64,000 bases of DNA from Streptomyces sp. TRM68416 (GTDB taxonomy: Bacteria; Actinomycetota; Actinomycetes; Streptomycetales; Streptomycetaceae): the NCBI RefSeq assembly GCF_014596915.1, contig NZ_JACVWU010000003.1, positions 124,001 to 188,000 on the forward strand, written 5' to 3'. A model generated the notes under the pieces. The model searched no databases. It was not told where the DNA came from and saw only the letters and a list, made by a program, of their open reading frames with translations. The position numbers and the translations under genes are program-made. Below, piece by piece: positions 16,795 through 25,369 of the stretch (the stretch's first letter is position 1; the number at the start of each line of letters is the position of its first letter).

Positions 16795-18035
16795 GCGGGA
16801 GCCGGCACGTCGTCTTCCTGGAGAGCAACCTCACCGGCAGCGGCTACGAGGCGATCGCCGCCGCCCGCCGGGCCGGCCACCGGGTCACCTTCCTGACCCG
16901 GGAGCTGCCGACCTACCTGGCGCCCGGCCACGAACGCCTCGACCTGTCCCTCGTCGACGAGGCCGTCACCTGCGAGACCAACGACCCGGACGCCGTCGTC
17001 GCCGCCGTGCGGGCCCTGGCCGTCCCGGCGGACGCGGTCGTCGCCGTCGGCGAGTGGCACATGATCAGCGGCGCCGTCGCCTCCCGTGCGCTCGGCCTGC
17101 CCGGACCGGACCCGGACGGGGTGCGCGCGGCCCGTGACAAGTCCGCCACCCGGCGGCGGTGCGCGGCCGCCGGGGTGCCGGTGCCGGGCTTCGCCCGCGT
17201 GGCGGCACCCGAGGAGGTGCACGGGCTCGGCCTGGCCTGGCCGTGCGTGGTCAAGCCCCTCGACGACGGCGGCAGCAACGGCGTCCGTCTGTGCCGCGAC
17301 GCCGACGAGGCCGCCGACCACGTAAGGCTGCTGCTGAAGGACACCCACAACGAGCGCGGCCAGCGCAAGATCCCGGCGGCGCTCGTGGAGGAGTACGTCG
17401 ACGGGCCCGAGGTCAGCGTCGAGGTGCTGGTGCGCGGCGACGAGGTGTCCGTGCTCGCCGTCACCGCCAAGCAGTTGGGGGAGCTGCCGTACTTCTGCGA
17501 GACGGGCCACCATGTGCCCGCCGCGCTCGGCTCCGGCCTGGACGAGCGGTGCGCGGACGTGGCCGTACGCTCGCTGCGCGCCGTCGGGTTCGACTTCGGC
17601 GCCGCCCACGTGGAGCTGCGGCTGGCCGCCGACGGCCCCCGGCTGATCGAGATCAACTGCCGTCCGGCGGGCGACCGGATCACCCGGCTCGTCGCGCTGA
17701 GCACCGGCGTGGACATCGCCGCCGAGCTCGTCGCCCTGTACCTGGACCCCGCGCGTCCCCTGCCCGCGCCCGGCCGCCGCCAGGCCGCCGCCATCGCGTT
17801 CCTGCCGGCCGCCGCGGGCACGGTGACCGCCGTGTCCGGCGCCGGCGCGGCGGCCCGGCTGCCCGGAGTGGTGGACGTCGGGCTGTACGTCGAGCCCGGC
17901 ACCCGGGTCGCCGCGCAGCCCAACAACACCGCCCGCCACGGCCATGTCGTCGCCGTCGCCCCGAGCGGCGCGCAGGCGCTGGCGCGGGCCCGGGCCGCGG
18001 CGGACGCCATCACCGTGACCACGTCACCCGTCTGA
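16791..18035 (+). CDS. ATP-grasp ligase 2
   Basis: A 414-residue ATP-grasp enzyme, clearly different from its neighbour. Motifs include CVVKPLDDGGSNGVRL (about 148), LVEEYVDGPEVSVEVLV and HVELRLAADGPRLIEINCRPAGD (about 270). The N-terminal part, starting HVVFLESNLTGSGYEAIAAAR, resembles the L-amino-acid ligase group. ATG 16791 overlaps the first ligase stop. Two ligases in tandem suggest a tripeptide-type product, as in other phosphonopeptide clusters. Its 3' spacer carries three identical short hairpins before the PEP mutase gene. Confidence 0.88.
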   Translation: MSGSRHVVFLESNLTGSGYEAIAAARRAGHRVTFLTRELPTYLAPGHERLDLSLVDEAVTCETNDPDAVVAAVRALAVPADAVVAVGEWHMISGAVASRALGLPGPDPDGVRAARDKSATRRRCAAAGVPVPGFARVAAPEEVHGLGLAWPCVVKPLDDGGSNGVRLCRDADEAADHVRLLLKDTHNERGQRKIPAALVEEYVDGPEVSVEVLVRGDEVSVLAVTAKQLGELPYFCETGHHVPAALGSGLDERCADVAVRSLRAVGFDFGAAHVELRLAADGPRLIEINCRPAGDRITRLVALSTGVDIAAELVALYLDPARPLPAPGRRQAAAIAFLPAAAGTVTAVSGAGAAARLPGVVDVGLYVEPGTRVAAQPNNTARHGHVVAVAPSGAQALARARAAADAITVTTSPV

Positions 18036-18058
18036 CCGACCCGCACCGCCCCCTTCAA

Positions 18059-18117
18059 CGACGGCCACCGTCGTCTCCACCGACGGCCACCGTCGCCTCC
18101 ACCGACGGCCACCGTCG
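18059..18117. repeat. Three identical 15-bp hairpins with 22-bp period
   Basis: CGACGGCCACCGTCG occurs at 18059, 18081 and 18103. Each copy is a perfect 6-bp inverted repeat around CCA, and the spacers are nearly identical. They fill the gap between the second ATP-grasp gene and the PEP mutase gene, about 50 bp before its start. At 22-bp spacing they lie on the same DNA face every two turns, so they could bind protein or act as RNA hairpins. Confidence 0.9.
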
Positions 18118-18164
18118 GCTGACCGACCCCACTGTTCATCCGCCAGTTTGTGAGGAGCACCGCC

Positions 18165-19043
18165 ATGCTCAAGCCCTTCTCCCACCCGTCCTTCCGGTCG
18201 GTCCTCGCCGCCCGCCGTGCCGCCGGGAGCGCGGTACGGGTCGTCGGCGCGCACGACGCGCTCGGCGGCCGGCTCGCCGAGGCCGCCGGCTTCGACGCCG
18301 TATGGTCGTCCAGCCTGGAGGTGTCGGCCGCCCGCTGCCTGCCCGACGCCAGCGTGCTGACCATGACCGAGTACCTGGAGGCCGCCGCCAACATCCAGAA
18401 GGCGCTCGGCATCCCGGTCGTCGCCGACGTCGACACCGGCTACGGCAACAACCTGAACGTGGCCCACATGGTCCACGAGTACGAGGCGGCGGGCATCACC
18501 GCCGTGGCGATGGAGGACAAGCAGTTCCCCAAGATGAACAGCTTCATCGCCACCGACCACACCCTGCTGCCCACCGACACGTTCGCCGCCAAGCTGCGCG
18601 TCGCCAAACAGGCCCAGCGCACCGGGGACTTCTTCGTCATCGCCCGCACCGAGGCGCTGATCGACGGACTCGGCGTCGACGTCGCCCTGGAGCGCTGCCA
18701 CGCCTACGTCGACGCGGGCGCCGACGGCGTGCTCGTGCACTCCAAGAAGCCGACCAACGAGCAGGTGCTGGCGTTCCTCGCCGAGTGGGGCGACCGCGCC
18801 CCCGTGGTGGTCGTCCCGACGACCTACCCCGACTGGCACATCGACGACGTCGTCAAGGCCGGGGTGTCGACGGTCATCTACGCCAACCAGGGGCTGCGCG
18901 CCACCATCAGCGCCCTGCGCGAGACGTACACGACGATCCTGGACCGGGGCGACACCACCGGCCTGGAGGAGCGCATCGCCCCGGTGAAGGACGTCTTCGC
19001 GCTCCAGGACCAGGCCGTGTGGCAGGAGCTGGAATCGGCATGA
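18165..19043 (+). CDS. pepM: Phosphoenolpyruvate phosphomutase
   Basis: A 292-residue member of the isocitrate lyase/PEP mutase superfamily. The diagnostic phosphonate motif EDK-x5-NS is intact at E117-D118-K119 to N125-S126 (EDKQFPKMNSF). Magnesium-site residues are seen in ADVDTGYGNNLN. The enzyme isomerises PEP to phosphonopyruvate, forming the C-P bond that starts nearly all phosphonate natural products. ATG 18165 follows GTGAGGAGC; a GTG at 18150 is possible. Its stop overlaps the MFS start. The equilibrium favours PEP, so a pulling step is required. No phosphonopyruvate decarboxylase is in the window; the aminotransferase is the likely partner. Confidence 0.95.
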   Translation: MLKPFSHPSFRSVLAARRAAGSAVRVVGAHDALGGRLAEAAGFDAVWSSSLEVSAARCLPDASVLTMTEYLEAAANIQKALGIPVVADVDTGYGNNLNVAHMVHEYEAAGITAVAMEDKQFPKMNSFIATDHTLLPTDTFAAKLRVAKQAQRTGDFFVIARTEALIDGLGVDVALERCHAYVDAGADGVLVHSKKPTNEQVLAFLAEWGDRAPVVVVPTTYPDWHIDDVVKAGVSTVIYANQGLRATISALRETYTTILDRGDTTGLEERIAPVKDVFALQDQAVWQELESA

Positions 19044-20365
19044 CGGCCGTGCGAGGCCCGTCCGCGCGGCGGGTGACCGGCGAACGGCGGCCGCTGCCGC
19101 CGGTGTTCTGGCTGCTGTTCGCCGGCACGCTGCTCAACCGGCTGGGCATCCTCGTCCCCGCCTTCCTGTCCCTGTTCCTGGCCGCCGAGACCGGTCTGTC
19201 CACGGGGGCCATCGGCGTCCTGGTCGGGCTGTGGGGCGCCGGGTCGGTGGTGGGGGCGCTGGCCGGCGGGGCGCTGGCCGACCGGGTCGGGCCGCGGGCG
19301 GCGGTGCTGGTCTCGCAGGCGGTGTCGCTGGCCGCGTCCGTCTGCCTGGTGTGCACCCAGCGGGCGGGCGTGCTGGCCGGGGTCGTGCTGCTGTCCGGCT
19401 GCGCGTCCACGCTGCACAAGCCGGCCGGGGCGGTGGTGGTCTCCCGGGAGCTGCCCGAGGGCGTCCACGTGCGGGCGTTCGGGCTGCTCTACTGGGCGTC
19501 GAACATCGGCGCCGCGGTGTCGCCCGCGGTCTCCGGCGTGCTGCTGGGGTGGGATCCGCGCTGGCTGATCGTCCTCAACATGGTGACGGCCGTGTGCTAC
19601 GGCGCGGTGGCGCTGCGGCTGCCGGGGCTCGCCGGTGACGCCGCCGAGGAGGCCCGGCCGGCCCGGTCGCCGGGGCCCGGCCTGCTCGCGCCGTTCCGCT
19701 CCGGTCCGGTCGCCCGCTTCCTGGTGCTGTCGTTCTGCCTCGCGCTGATCTACCTCCAGAAGCAGTCGACGCTGCCCCTGGACATGGCCGCGCACGGGCT
19801 GGCTCCGCACGTCTACGGTCTGGTCGCCTCCCTCAACGGCCTGCTGATCATCGTGCTCCAGCCGTTCGTCTCCCGGGCGGCCGAACGGCTCGGCATGGAC
19901 ACCCAGTTCGTGCTCGCCGGGCTGCTGGTCGCCGTCGGCTTCGGCGCCAACGCGGTCGCCGGGAGCGCGTGGTCGTACGGCACGGCCCTCACCGTGTGGA
20001 CCCTCGGCGAGATCCTGCTGGTGCCGCAGGCCTCGGCGTTCCTGGTGCGGCACGCGCCGCCGGGCCGCGCGGGCTCCTACCAGGGCGCCTACCAGTTCGT
20101 GTGGAACCTGGGCCTGGTAGTGGGCGCCCCGCTCGGCATGGCGGTCCGCGACGGGTACGGCGGTGACACGCTGTGGGCGGGATGCCTGGCCCTGGGCGCC
20201 GCGGTGGTCGCGGTGTACGCGGCGTACGCGGTGCGGGACCGGGCCCGCGCGAAGACCGCGCGGGGCGGGGCGGACCCGAGTGCGCCGGGCGGCGGGGCGG
20301 GCCGGGGCCGGCCCGGTCAGTCGGAGGCCGAGGCGGAGGACAGCGCCGACAGCCGCGGTACCTGA
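19040..20365 (+). CDS. MFS transporter (probable product exporter)
   Basis: A 441-residue major facilitator with about twelve hydrophobic segments. The loop motif GGALADRVGPR lies between TM2 and TM3. A charged central loop (EEARPARSPGPG) splits the halves. ATG 19040 overlaps the pepM stop (ATGA). As the last gene of the biosynthetic operon it most likely exports the phosphonate product and gives self-protection. Its C-terminal 16 codons overlap the convergent regulator gene by 49 bp; that tail is rich in Ala, Gly, Glu and Ser. Confidence 0.87.
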   Translation: MTAVRGPSARRVTGERRPLPPVFWLLFAGTLLNRLGILVPAFLSLFLAAETGLSTGAIGVLVGLWGAGSVVGALAGGALADRVGPRAAVLVSQAVSLAASVCLVCTQRAGVLAGVVLLSGCASTLHKPAGAVVVSRELPEGVHVRAFGLLYWASNIGAAVSPAVSGVLLGWDPRWLIVLNMVTAVCYGAVALRLPGLAGDAAEEARPARSPGPGLLAPFRSGPVARFLVLSFCLALIYLQKQSTLPLDMAAHGLAPHVYGLVASLNGLLIIVLQPFVSRAAERLGMDTQFVLAGLLVAVGFGANAVAGSAWSYGTALTVWTLGEILLVPQASAFLVRHAPPGRAGSYQGAYQFVWNLGLVVGAPLGMAVRDGYGGDTLWAGCLALGAAVVAVYAAYAVRDRARAKTARGGADPSAPGGGAGRGRPGQSEAEAEDSADSRGT

Positions 20366-21516
20366 ACCGGTTCCGGGACGGCCCCGGAGGCCTCCTCGCC
20401 CTGCCCGGACCCCTCCAGGACCCCGGACTTGGCGATCAGATAGCCCAGCTGGGCCCGGCTGCGGCTGCCGAACCGGGCCGACAGCCGGGCGATGTACTCC
20501 TGGCAGCGCCGCACGCTGATCCCCAGCTGCTGCGCGGTCACGGCGTCCTTGTCCCCGGCCACCACGTGCCGCAGGACCGCCAGCTCCAGTTCGTCGGTGA
20601 TCCGGGCGGTCACCTTGTCCCGGCCCGGCGGGGTGAACGGGACGGCCCGCATCCACGACCGCTCGAAGGAGCCCACGAGGAAGGAGACCACCGCCGGGAT
20701 ACGGATCTCCACGGCCACCGTGCGGTCGGCGGCCGACGGGATGAAGGCGACCTTGCGGTCGAAGATGATCAGCCGGTCGAAGTTCTCGTCCAGGGTGCGT
20801 ACTTCGGCCCCGTGTTCCTCCACGGTCCGCACATACGCCCGGGTGGCGGCGCTGGTGCGCGCGTTGTGCTGGTAGATCGTCTTCATCCGGGCGCCGCGGG
20901 CGAGCATCGCGAGCGTGGGCGGCAGGGACGAGGCGAGCACCTCCGCGGAGCGCGGGCCGCCCGGCTGCGAGGTGAGGATCTCCTCGTGGCACTCGCGGGT
21001 GGCCAGCTCGATCGCCGCGTTGATCCGGGAGAGGCCCGAGTGGACCTCGTAGTCGCCCAGGTCCCGGTAGTGCCGGTACGCCTCCACCGCCGGGGCCAGC
21101 GTCTCCTGGCTGCGCACCAGCCGGTCCAGCGCCTCCTGCGCCTCGCCGAGGATCGCGCGGGCCCGCCGGCCGCAGACGAGGCCGGGGTTCACGGGCAGGT
21201 AGGTGGCGCCGTCGGCACTGCCGGAACCATCGGCACCGCCCGCGCGGTCGCCGCCGTTGCCATCGTTGTCGCGGTAGAGCAGCCCGTACGCCACCAGCCG
21301 TCGCAGGGACTCAGGTGGCACGTCGTCGGCCGGTCCCGGGAGCCGCGGGAGCAGGGAGGTGTAGACCTGGATGTCCTCGGGTCGTACCGGCCCGTCGTCG
21401 CCCCCGTCGCCCCCGTCGCCCCCGTCGCCCCCGTCGCTCTGGCCGCCCCGGTACCCCCACTGGCCCCACTCGCCGCGCTCACCGCGCCCGCCGTGCGGTC
21501 CTGTCCCGTCCACCAC
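20317..21516 (-). CDS. LuxR-type HTH regulator with TrmB/PLD-like middle region
   Basis: A 399-residue regulator. The C-terminal LuxR-like HTH lies around residues 320-385 (ELAVLRHVVAGDKDAVTAQQLGISVRRCQEYIARLSARFG). The middle part (MKTIYQHNARTSAATRAYVRTV, then LIIFDRKVAFIP) matches the phospholipase-D-like region found in TrmB/LuxR regulators of Streptomyces. The N terminus is a low-complexity GGDGG tract encoded by a short tandem repeat (about 21400-21440). GTG 21516 is chosen with GGGGGTGGC upstream. It converges on the MFS gene with a 49-bp overlap and is probably the cluster-situated regulator. Confidence 0.85.
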   Translation of the reverse strand: MVDGTGPHGGRGERGEWGQWGYRGGQSDGGDGGDGGDGGDDGPVRPEDIQVYTSLLPRLPGPADDVPPESLRRLVAYGLLYRDNDGNGGDRAGGADGSGSADGATYLPVNPGLVCGRRARAILGEAQEALDRLVRSQETLAPAVEAYRHYRDLGDYEVHSGLSRINAAIELATRECHEEILTSQPGGPRSAEVLASSLPPTLAMLARGARMKTIYQHNARTSAATRAYVRTVEEHGAEVRTLDENFDRLIIFDRKVAFIPSAADRTVAVEIRIPAVVSFLVGSFERSWMRAVPFTPPGRDKVTARITDELELAVLRHVVAGDKDAVTAQQLGISVRRCQEYIARLSARFGSRSRAQLGYLIAKSGVLEGSGQGEEASGAVPEPVQVPRLSALSSASASD

Positions 21517-21548
21517 GCCACCCCCGTTGGTCGCTCACACATCACGAT

Positions 21549-21570
21549 CTTCGAAAGCTAACCATCGAAG
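21549..21570. promoter_or_regulatory. Inverted repeat CTTCGA-N10-TCGAAG upstream of the LuxR gene
   Basis: A perfect 6-bp inverted repeat with a 10-bp spacer lies 33 bp upstream of the LuxR-type start, in an otherwise AT-richer 100-bp gap. The placement suits an autoregulatory site. It is shared with no other promoter I could find in the window. Confidence 0.45.
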
Positions 21571-21617
21571 CGGGCCAGCACACTCGACAGGGCTTGTGAC
21601 GACTGTCTCGCCCGCGC

Positions 21618-22190
21618 TCAGCGCAGATCGAGGCGCATCAGCACGCGGGGATGCCCGGACAGCACCGAGGTCGTGTCCGCGGCGTGGGTGAAGCCGGCGC
21701 GTTCGAAGTTCTTGCGGAGGCCGGGATAGGCCATGGTCAGGTCGACCCGGGCGTCGCCGTTGTCGAGGGGGTAGGCCTCGACCGCCGGGGCCCCGTGGGC
21801 GCGGGCGAAGTCGACGGCGCCCGCGACGAGGGCGTGGGAGATGCCCTGCCCGCAGTGGCCGGGGCGGACGCGGACGCACCACAGGGACCACACCGGCAGG
21901 TCGTCGACGTGCGGGATCTTGCGGTTGCGGGCGAAGGAGGTCTCCGCGCGCGGAGCCACGGCGGCCCAGCCGACCGGCTCGTCACCGTCGTACGCGAGCA
22001 CCCCCGGCGGGGGCTCGGCACGGCACAGCCCGGCCACGTACTCGCCGCGGGCAGGCCCGCGCAGCTCGTTGTTGAGCTTCGAGGGGATCCGGTAGCTCAG
22101 GCACCAGCAGACGCTCGCGGTGGGCGACTTCGGTCCGATCACCGCGCGGACGTCCTCGAAGACGGTGGCCGGACGCACTTCGATGGGCAT
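21618..22190 (-). CDS. GNAT family N-acetyltransferase
   Basis: A 190-residue acetyltransferase starting at ATG 22190 with GGAAG upstream; a longer frame to 22403 is an arginine-rich artefact. The acetyl-CoA loop is in WSLWCVRVRPGHCGQGISHALVAGAV, and the core strand ends AVEAYPLDNG. An N-terminal CWCLSYRIP segment, with close cysteines, is typical of a small actinobacterial GNAT subgroup. The substrate is unknown. It stands back-to-back with nothing obvious and is separated from the LuxR gene by about 100 bp. Confidence 0.82.
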   Translation of the reverse strand: MPIEVRPATVFEDVRAVIGPKSPTASVCWCLSYRIPSKLNNELRGPARGEYVAGLCRAEPPPGVLAYDGDEPVGWAAVAPRAETSFARNRKIPHVDDLPVWSLWCVRVRPGHCGQGISHALVAGAVDFARAHGAPAVEAYPLDNGDARVDLTMAYPGLRKNFERAGFTHAADTTSVLSGHPRVLMRLDLR

Positions 22191-22338
22191 GGCTTCCGGA
22201 GGTGCCGGGGCGGCACGACCGGCCCGCCCCCACGGCACAGGCAGCCGACGCCCCTCCCGGCCTTCCGCCGGAGCGTGCCGCGGCCCCTGGCGGTCCTGCC
22301 GCCGCAGCGCGCCACGGCCCTTCCGCCGAAGCGGCGCC

Positions 22339-22560
22339 TTACGCGCTGCGGTCGCCCCCCTCCACCACCGTCGCGCGCGCCGGCTCGCCCGCGCCCGCGC
22401 CACCGCTCCCCGCGGACTGCAGGTCCGCGTCCAACGCGGACAGGTCCGCGTTCAGCGCCGCCATCAGCTCCTCCATCTGCTGCAGCAGTCCCTTGGGGCG
22501 GCCGGTGGCGCCCTCGGCGTCACCGGCCCCGCCCTGCTGCGGCACGGATTCTTCGGACAT
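22339..22560 (-). CDS. Small hypothetical protein (73 aa)
   Basis: A 73-residue protein with a strong ribosome binding site GAGGAGG six bases before ATG 22560. It has the amphipathic helix KGLLQQMEELMAALNADLSALDADLQ, probably a short coiled coil, then a disordered Gly/Ala tail. Not recognised. The ORF reaching 22839 upstream is shadow sequence. It diverges from the LLM oxidoreductase gene. Confidence 0.65.
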   Translation of the reverse strand: MSEESVPQQGGAGDAEGATGRPKGLLQQMEELMAALNADLSALDADLQSAGSGGAGAGEPARATVVEGGDRSA

Positions 22561-22798
22561 GACGGCCTCCTCGGCCCCCGGCCCCAGCAGGGCCGACGCG
22601 GGTGTCGCGCCGGCGACGATCAGCCGGCGCGGGCGCCGGGCGGTCCGGCTCCGCCCGAGCCAACGATCATCACCGGGCCGGGTCACTGGCGCGCACCCGC
22701 CCCGGGCGCACGGCGGACGGATTTTCACCCGACCGGGGCGGAGTGGGGCCGGAGGGACCGCCGGGGTTGACCACCACCCGACCGTGCAGGATGGAGGC

Positions 22799-23722
22799 AT
22801 GGATCTCCGCATCTTCACCGAGCCCCAGCAGGGGGCCACCTACGACACCTTGCTCACCGTGGCGAAAGCCACGGAAGATCTCGGCTTCGACGCCTTCTTC
22901 CGCTCGGACCACTACCTCAGCATGGGCTCCGCCGACGGTCTCCCCGGCCCCACGGACGCCTGGATCACCCTCGCCGGACTCGCCCGCGAGACCAAGCGCA
23001 TCCGCCTCGGCACCCTGATGACCGCCGGCACCTTCCGGCTCCCCGGCGTGCTCGCCATCCAGGTCGCGCAGGTCGACCAGATGTCCGGCGGCCGCGTCGA
23101 ACTGGGCCTGGGCGCGGGCTGGTTCGAGGAGGAGCACAAGGCCTACGGCATCCCCTTCCCGAAGGAGAAGTTCGCCCGCCTGGAAGAACAGCTCGCGATC
23201 GTCACCGGCCTGTGGGCGACGGAGGTCGGCAAGACCTTCGACTTCCACGGCGCCCACTACGACCTCACCGAGTCGCCCGCGCTGCCCAAGCCCGCGCAGG
23301 CGAAGATCCCGGTGCTCATCGGCGGCCACGGCCCGACCCGTACGCCCCGGCTCGCCGCACAGTACGCCGACGAGTTCAACATGCCGTTCGCCTCGGTCGA
23401 GGACAGCGAGCGGCAGTTCGGCCGGGTGCGTGCCGCCGCCGAGGCGGCCGGCCGCACGGCGGACGACATCACCCTCTCCAACGCCCTCGTCGTCTGCGTC
23501 GGCAAGAACGATCAGGAGGTCGCCCGCCGCGCCGCCGCGATCGGCCGCGAGGTCGACGAACTCAAGGCCAACGGCCTGGCCGGCTCCCCGGCCGAGGTGG
23601 TCGACAAGATCGGCCGGTACGCCGCGATCGGCGCCCGCCGGATCTACCTCCAGCTCCTCGACCTGTCCGACCTGGACCACCTGGAACTGATCTCCTCCCA
23701 GGTGCAGTCCCAGCTGTCGTAG
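22799..23722 (+). CDS. F420-dependent LLM-class oxidoreductase
   Basis: A 307-residue luciferase-like TIM-barrel protein. Family blocks are DLRIFTEPQQGATYDTLL at the start, LGTLMTAGTFRLPGVLA, GGRVELGLGAGWFEEEH and PVLIGGHGPTRTPRLAA. This subgroup uses coenzyme F420 for hydride transfer to unknown substrates. ATG 22799 is preceded by CAGGATGGAGGC, the same sequence that precedes arcA. A strong hairpin follows the stop. It is monocistronic by spacing. Confidence 0.9.
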   Translation: MDLRIFTEPQQGATYDTLLTVAKATEDLGFDAFFRSDHYLSMGSADGLPGPTDAWITLAGLARETKRIRLGTLMTAGTFRLPGVLAIQVAQVDQMSGGRVELGLGAGWFEEEHKAYGIPFPKEKFARLEEQLAIVTGLWATEVGKTFDFHGAHYDLTESPALPKPAQAKIPVLIGGHGPTRTPRLAAQYADEFNMPFASVEDSERQFGRVRAAAEAAGRTADDITLSNALVVCVGKNDQEVARRAAAIGREVDELKANGLAGSPAEVVDKIGRYAAIGARRIYLQLLDLSDLDHLELISSQVQSQLS

Positions 23723-23737
23723 CTCTCGTAGGACGGC

Positions 23738-23767
23738 GGCGGGCCGTGCCGTGCGGCGCGGCCCGCC
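23738..23767 (+). terminator. Rho-independent-like hairpin after the LLM gene
   Basis: GGCGGGCCG and CGGCCCGCC form a perfect 9-bp stem with a 12-base loop, 16 bp after the stop. There is no U-tract, as usual in Streptomyces. Confidence 0.6.
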
Positions 23768-23860
23768 CCGGCCGGGCCGAAAATTCCCGGATGCTCTCGA
23801 TGACCGGTCTGTACGGTGTGCATATCCGCAGTTCAGACCACTACTTCGAGGACACCCACC

Positions 23861-25369
23861 GTGTTCCTGACCATCACCACCACCGGAACCCCGGACCGCC
23901 CGGCGACCGATCTCGGCTACCTGCTCCACAAGCATCCCGAGAAATCCCAGGCGTTCTCCACCTCCTACGGCAAGGCCCACGTCCTCTACCCCGAGGCGGA
24001 CGCCGAGCGCTGCACGGCAGCGCTGCTGCTGGAGGTCGACGCGGTGGCACTGGTCCGGCGCGGCAAGGGCAAGGGCCGCGGCGGCGCCCCCGACGCGGCG
24101 CTCGCGCAGTACGTCAACGACCGCCCGTACGCCGCCTCCTCGCTGCTCGCGGTCGCGCTCAGCGCGGTGTTCTCCAGCGCGATGAAGGGCACCTGCACGG
24201 CGAAGCCGGACCTCCCGGCCGAGCCGCGCCCGCTGCGCGTCGAGGTGCCCGCGCTGCCCGCCCGCGGCGGTCCCGACCTGGTACGCCGCCTCTTCGAGCC
24301 GCTCGGCTGGACGGTGACCGTCGAACCGGTGCCGCTGGACGCCGAGTTCCCCGAGTGGGGCGAGTCGCGCTACGTCGGTCTCGTCCTGGAGTCCGAGGCG
24401 CTGACCCTCGCCGAGGCGCTGCGCCACCTGTACGTCCTGCTGCCGGTCCTCGACGACGCCAAGCACTACTGGGTCGCCCCCGACGAGGTCGAGAAGCTGC
24501 TGCGCGCCGGTGCGGGCTGGCTGCCGGTGCACCCCGAGCAGAAGCTGATCACCAGCCGCTATCTGTCGCGCCGCTGGTCGCTGACCCGGCAGGCGATGGA
24601 GCGGCTGGAGCTGGTGCGGCTCGCCGAGGCCGACGACAGCGAGGTCGAGGCCATCGACAACGCGGTCGAGGCGGAGTCCGAGGAGGAGGAGCGGCCCACG
24701 CCGCTGGCCGTGCAGCGCCGGGACGCGATCCTCGCCGCGCTCCAGCAGGCCGGGGCCGCCCGCGTCCTCGATCTCGGCTGCGGCCAGGGCCAGTTGGTGC
24801 AGGCCCTGCTCAAGGACCCGGTGTTCACCGAGATCGTCGGCGTCGACGTGTCCGTGCGCGCGCTGACCATCGCCGGGCGCCGGCTGAAGCTGGACCGGAT
24901 GGGGGAGCGGCAGGCGTCCCGCGTGAAGCTCCTCCAGGGCTCCCTGGCCTACACCGACAACCGGCTCAAGGGCTACGACGCCGCCGTGCTCAGCGAGGTG
25001 ATCGAGCACGTCGACCTGCCCCGGCTGCCCGCCCTGGAGTACGCGGTGTTCGGCTCGGCCCGCCCGAGGACCGTCCTCGTGACCACCCCGAACGTCGAGT
25101 ACAACGTCCGCTGGGAGTCCCTCCCGGCCGGACACGTCCGGCACGGCGATCACCGCTTCGAGTGGACCCGCGCGGAGTTCCGCACCTGGGCGGACGCGGT
25201 GGCCGAACGGCACGGCTACGAGGTGGAGTTCGTGCCCGTCGGGCCGGACGACCCCGAGGTCGGACCGCCCACCCAGATGGCCGTGTTCAAGCGCGCCGAC
25301 AACGACAAGCAGGCCGGCGACAAGAACGACAAGCAGGCCAACGACAAGAAGGAGGAGAAGGCCGCATGA
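23861..25369 (+). CDS. hen1: 3'-terminal RNA ribose 2'-O-methyltransferase Hen1
   Basis: A 502-residue bacterial Hen1. The N-terminal Pnkp-activating domain spans about 1-230 (MFLTITTTGTPDRPATDLGYLLHKHPEK onwards). The methyltransferase domain starts near 290 with the SAM motif VLDLGCGQGQLVQALL. It carries the Hen1 manganese ligands in EVIEHVD (about 379-382) and RHGDHRFEW. It methylates the 3'-terminal ribose of cut RNA before sealing, blocking renewed cleavage there. The C-terminal 22 residues are a charged repeat of DK and NDKQA. GTG 23861 follows GAGGACACCC, and the stop overlaps pnkp, its obligate partner. Confidence 0.95.
   Translation: MFLTITTTGTPDRPATDLGYLLHKHPEKSQAFSTSYGKAHVLYPEADAERCTAALLLEVDAVALVRRGKGKGRGGAPDAALAQYVNDRPYAASSLLAVALSAVFSSAMKGTCTAKPDLPAEPRPLRVEVPALPARGGPDLVRRLFEPLGWTVTVEPVPLDAEFPEWGESRYVGLVLESEALTLAEALRHLYVLLPVLDDAKHYWVAPDEVEKLLRAGAGWLPVHPEQKLITSRYLSRRWSLTRQAMERLELVRLAEADDSEVEAIDNAVEAESEEEERPTPLAVQRRDAILAALQQAGAARVLDLGCGQGQLVQALLKDPVFTEIVGVDVSVRALTIAGRRLKLDRMGERQASRVKLLQGSLAYTDNRLKGYDAAVLSEVIEHVDLPRLPALEYAVFGSARPRTVLVTTPNVEYNVRWESLPAGHVRHGDHRFEWTRAEFRTWADAVAERHGYEVEFVPVGPDDPEVGPPTQMAVFKRADNDKQAGDKNDKQANDKKEEKAA

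Noticed and set aside
18878..20992. 704-codon minus-strand frame over the MFS gene
   Set aside because: Shadow of the MFS and regulator genes; low-complexity Arg/Gln/Pro content.
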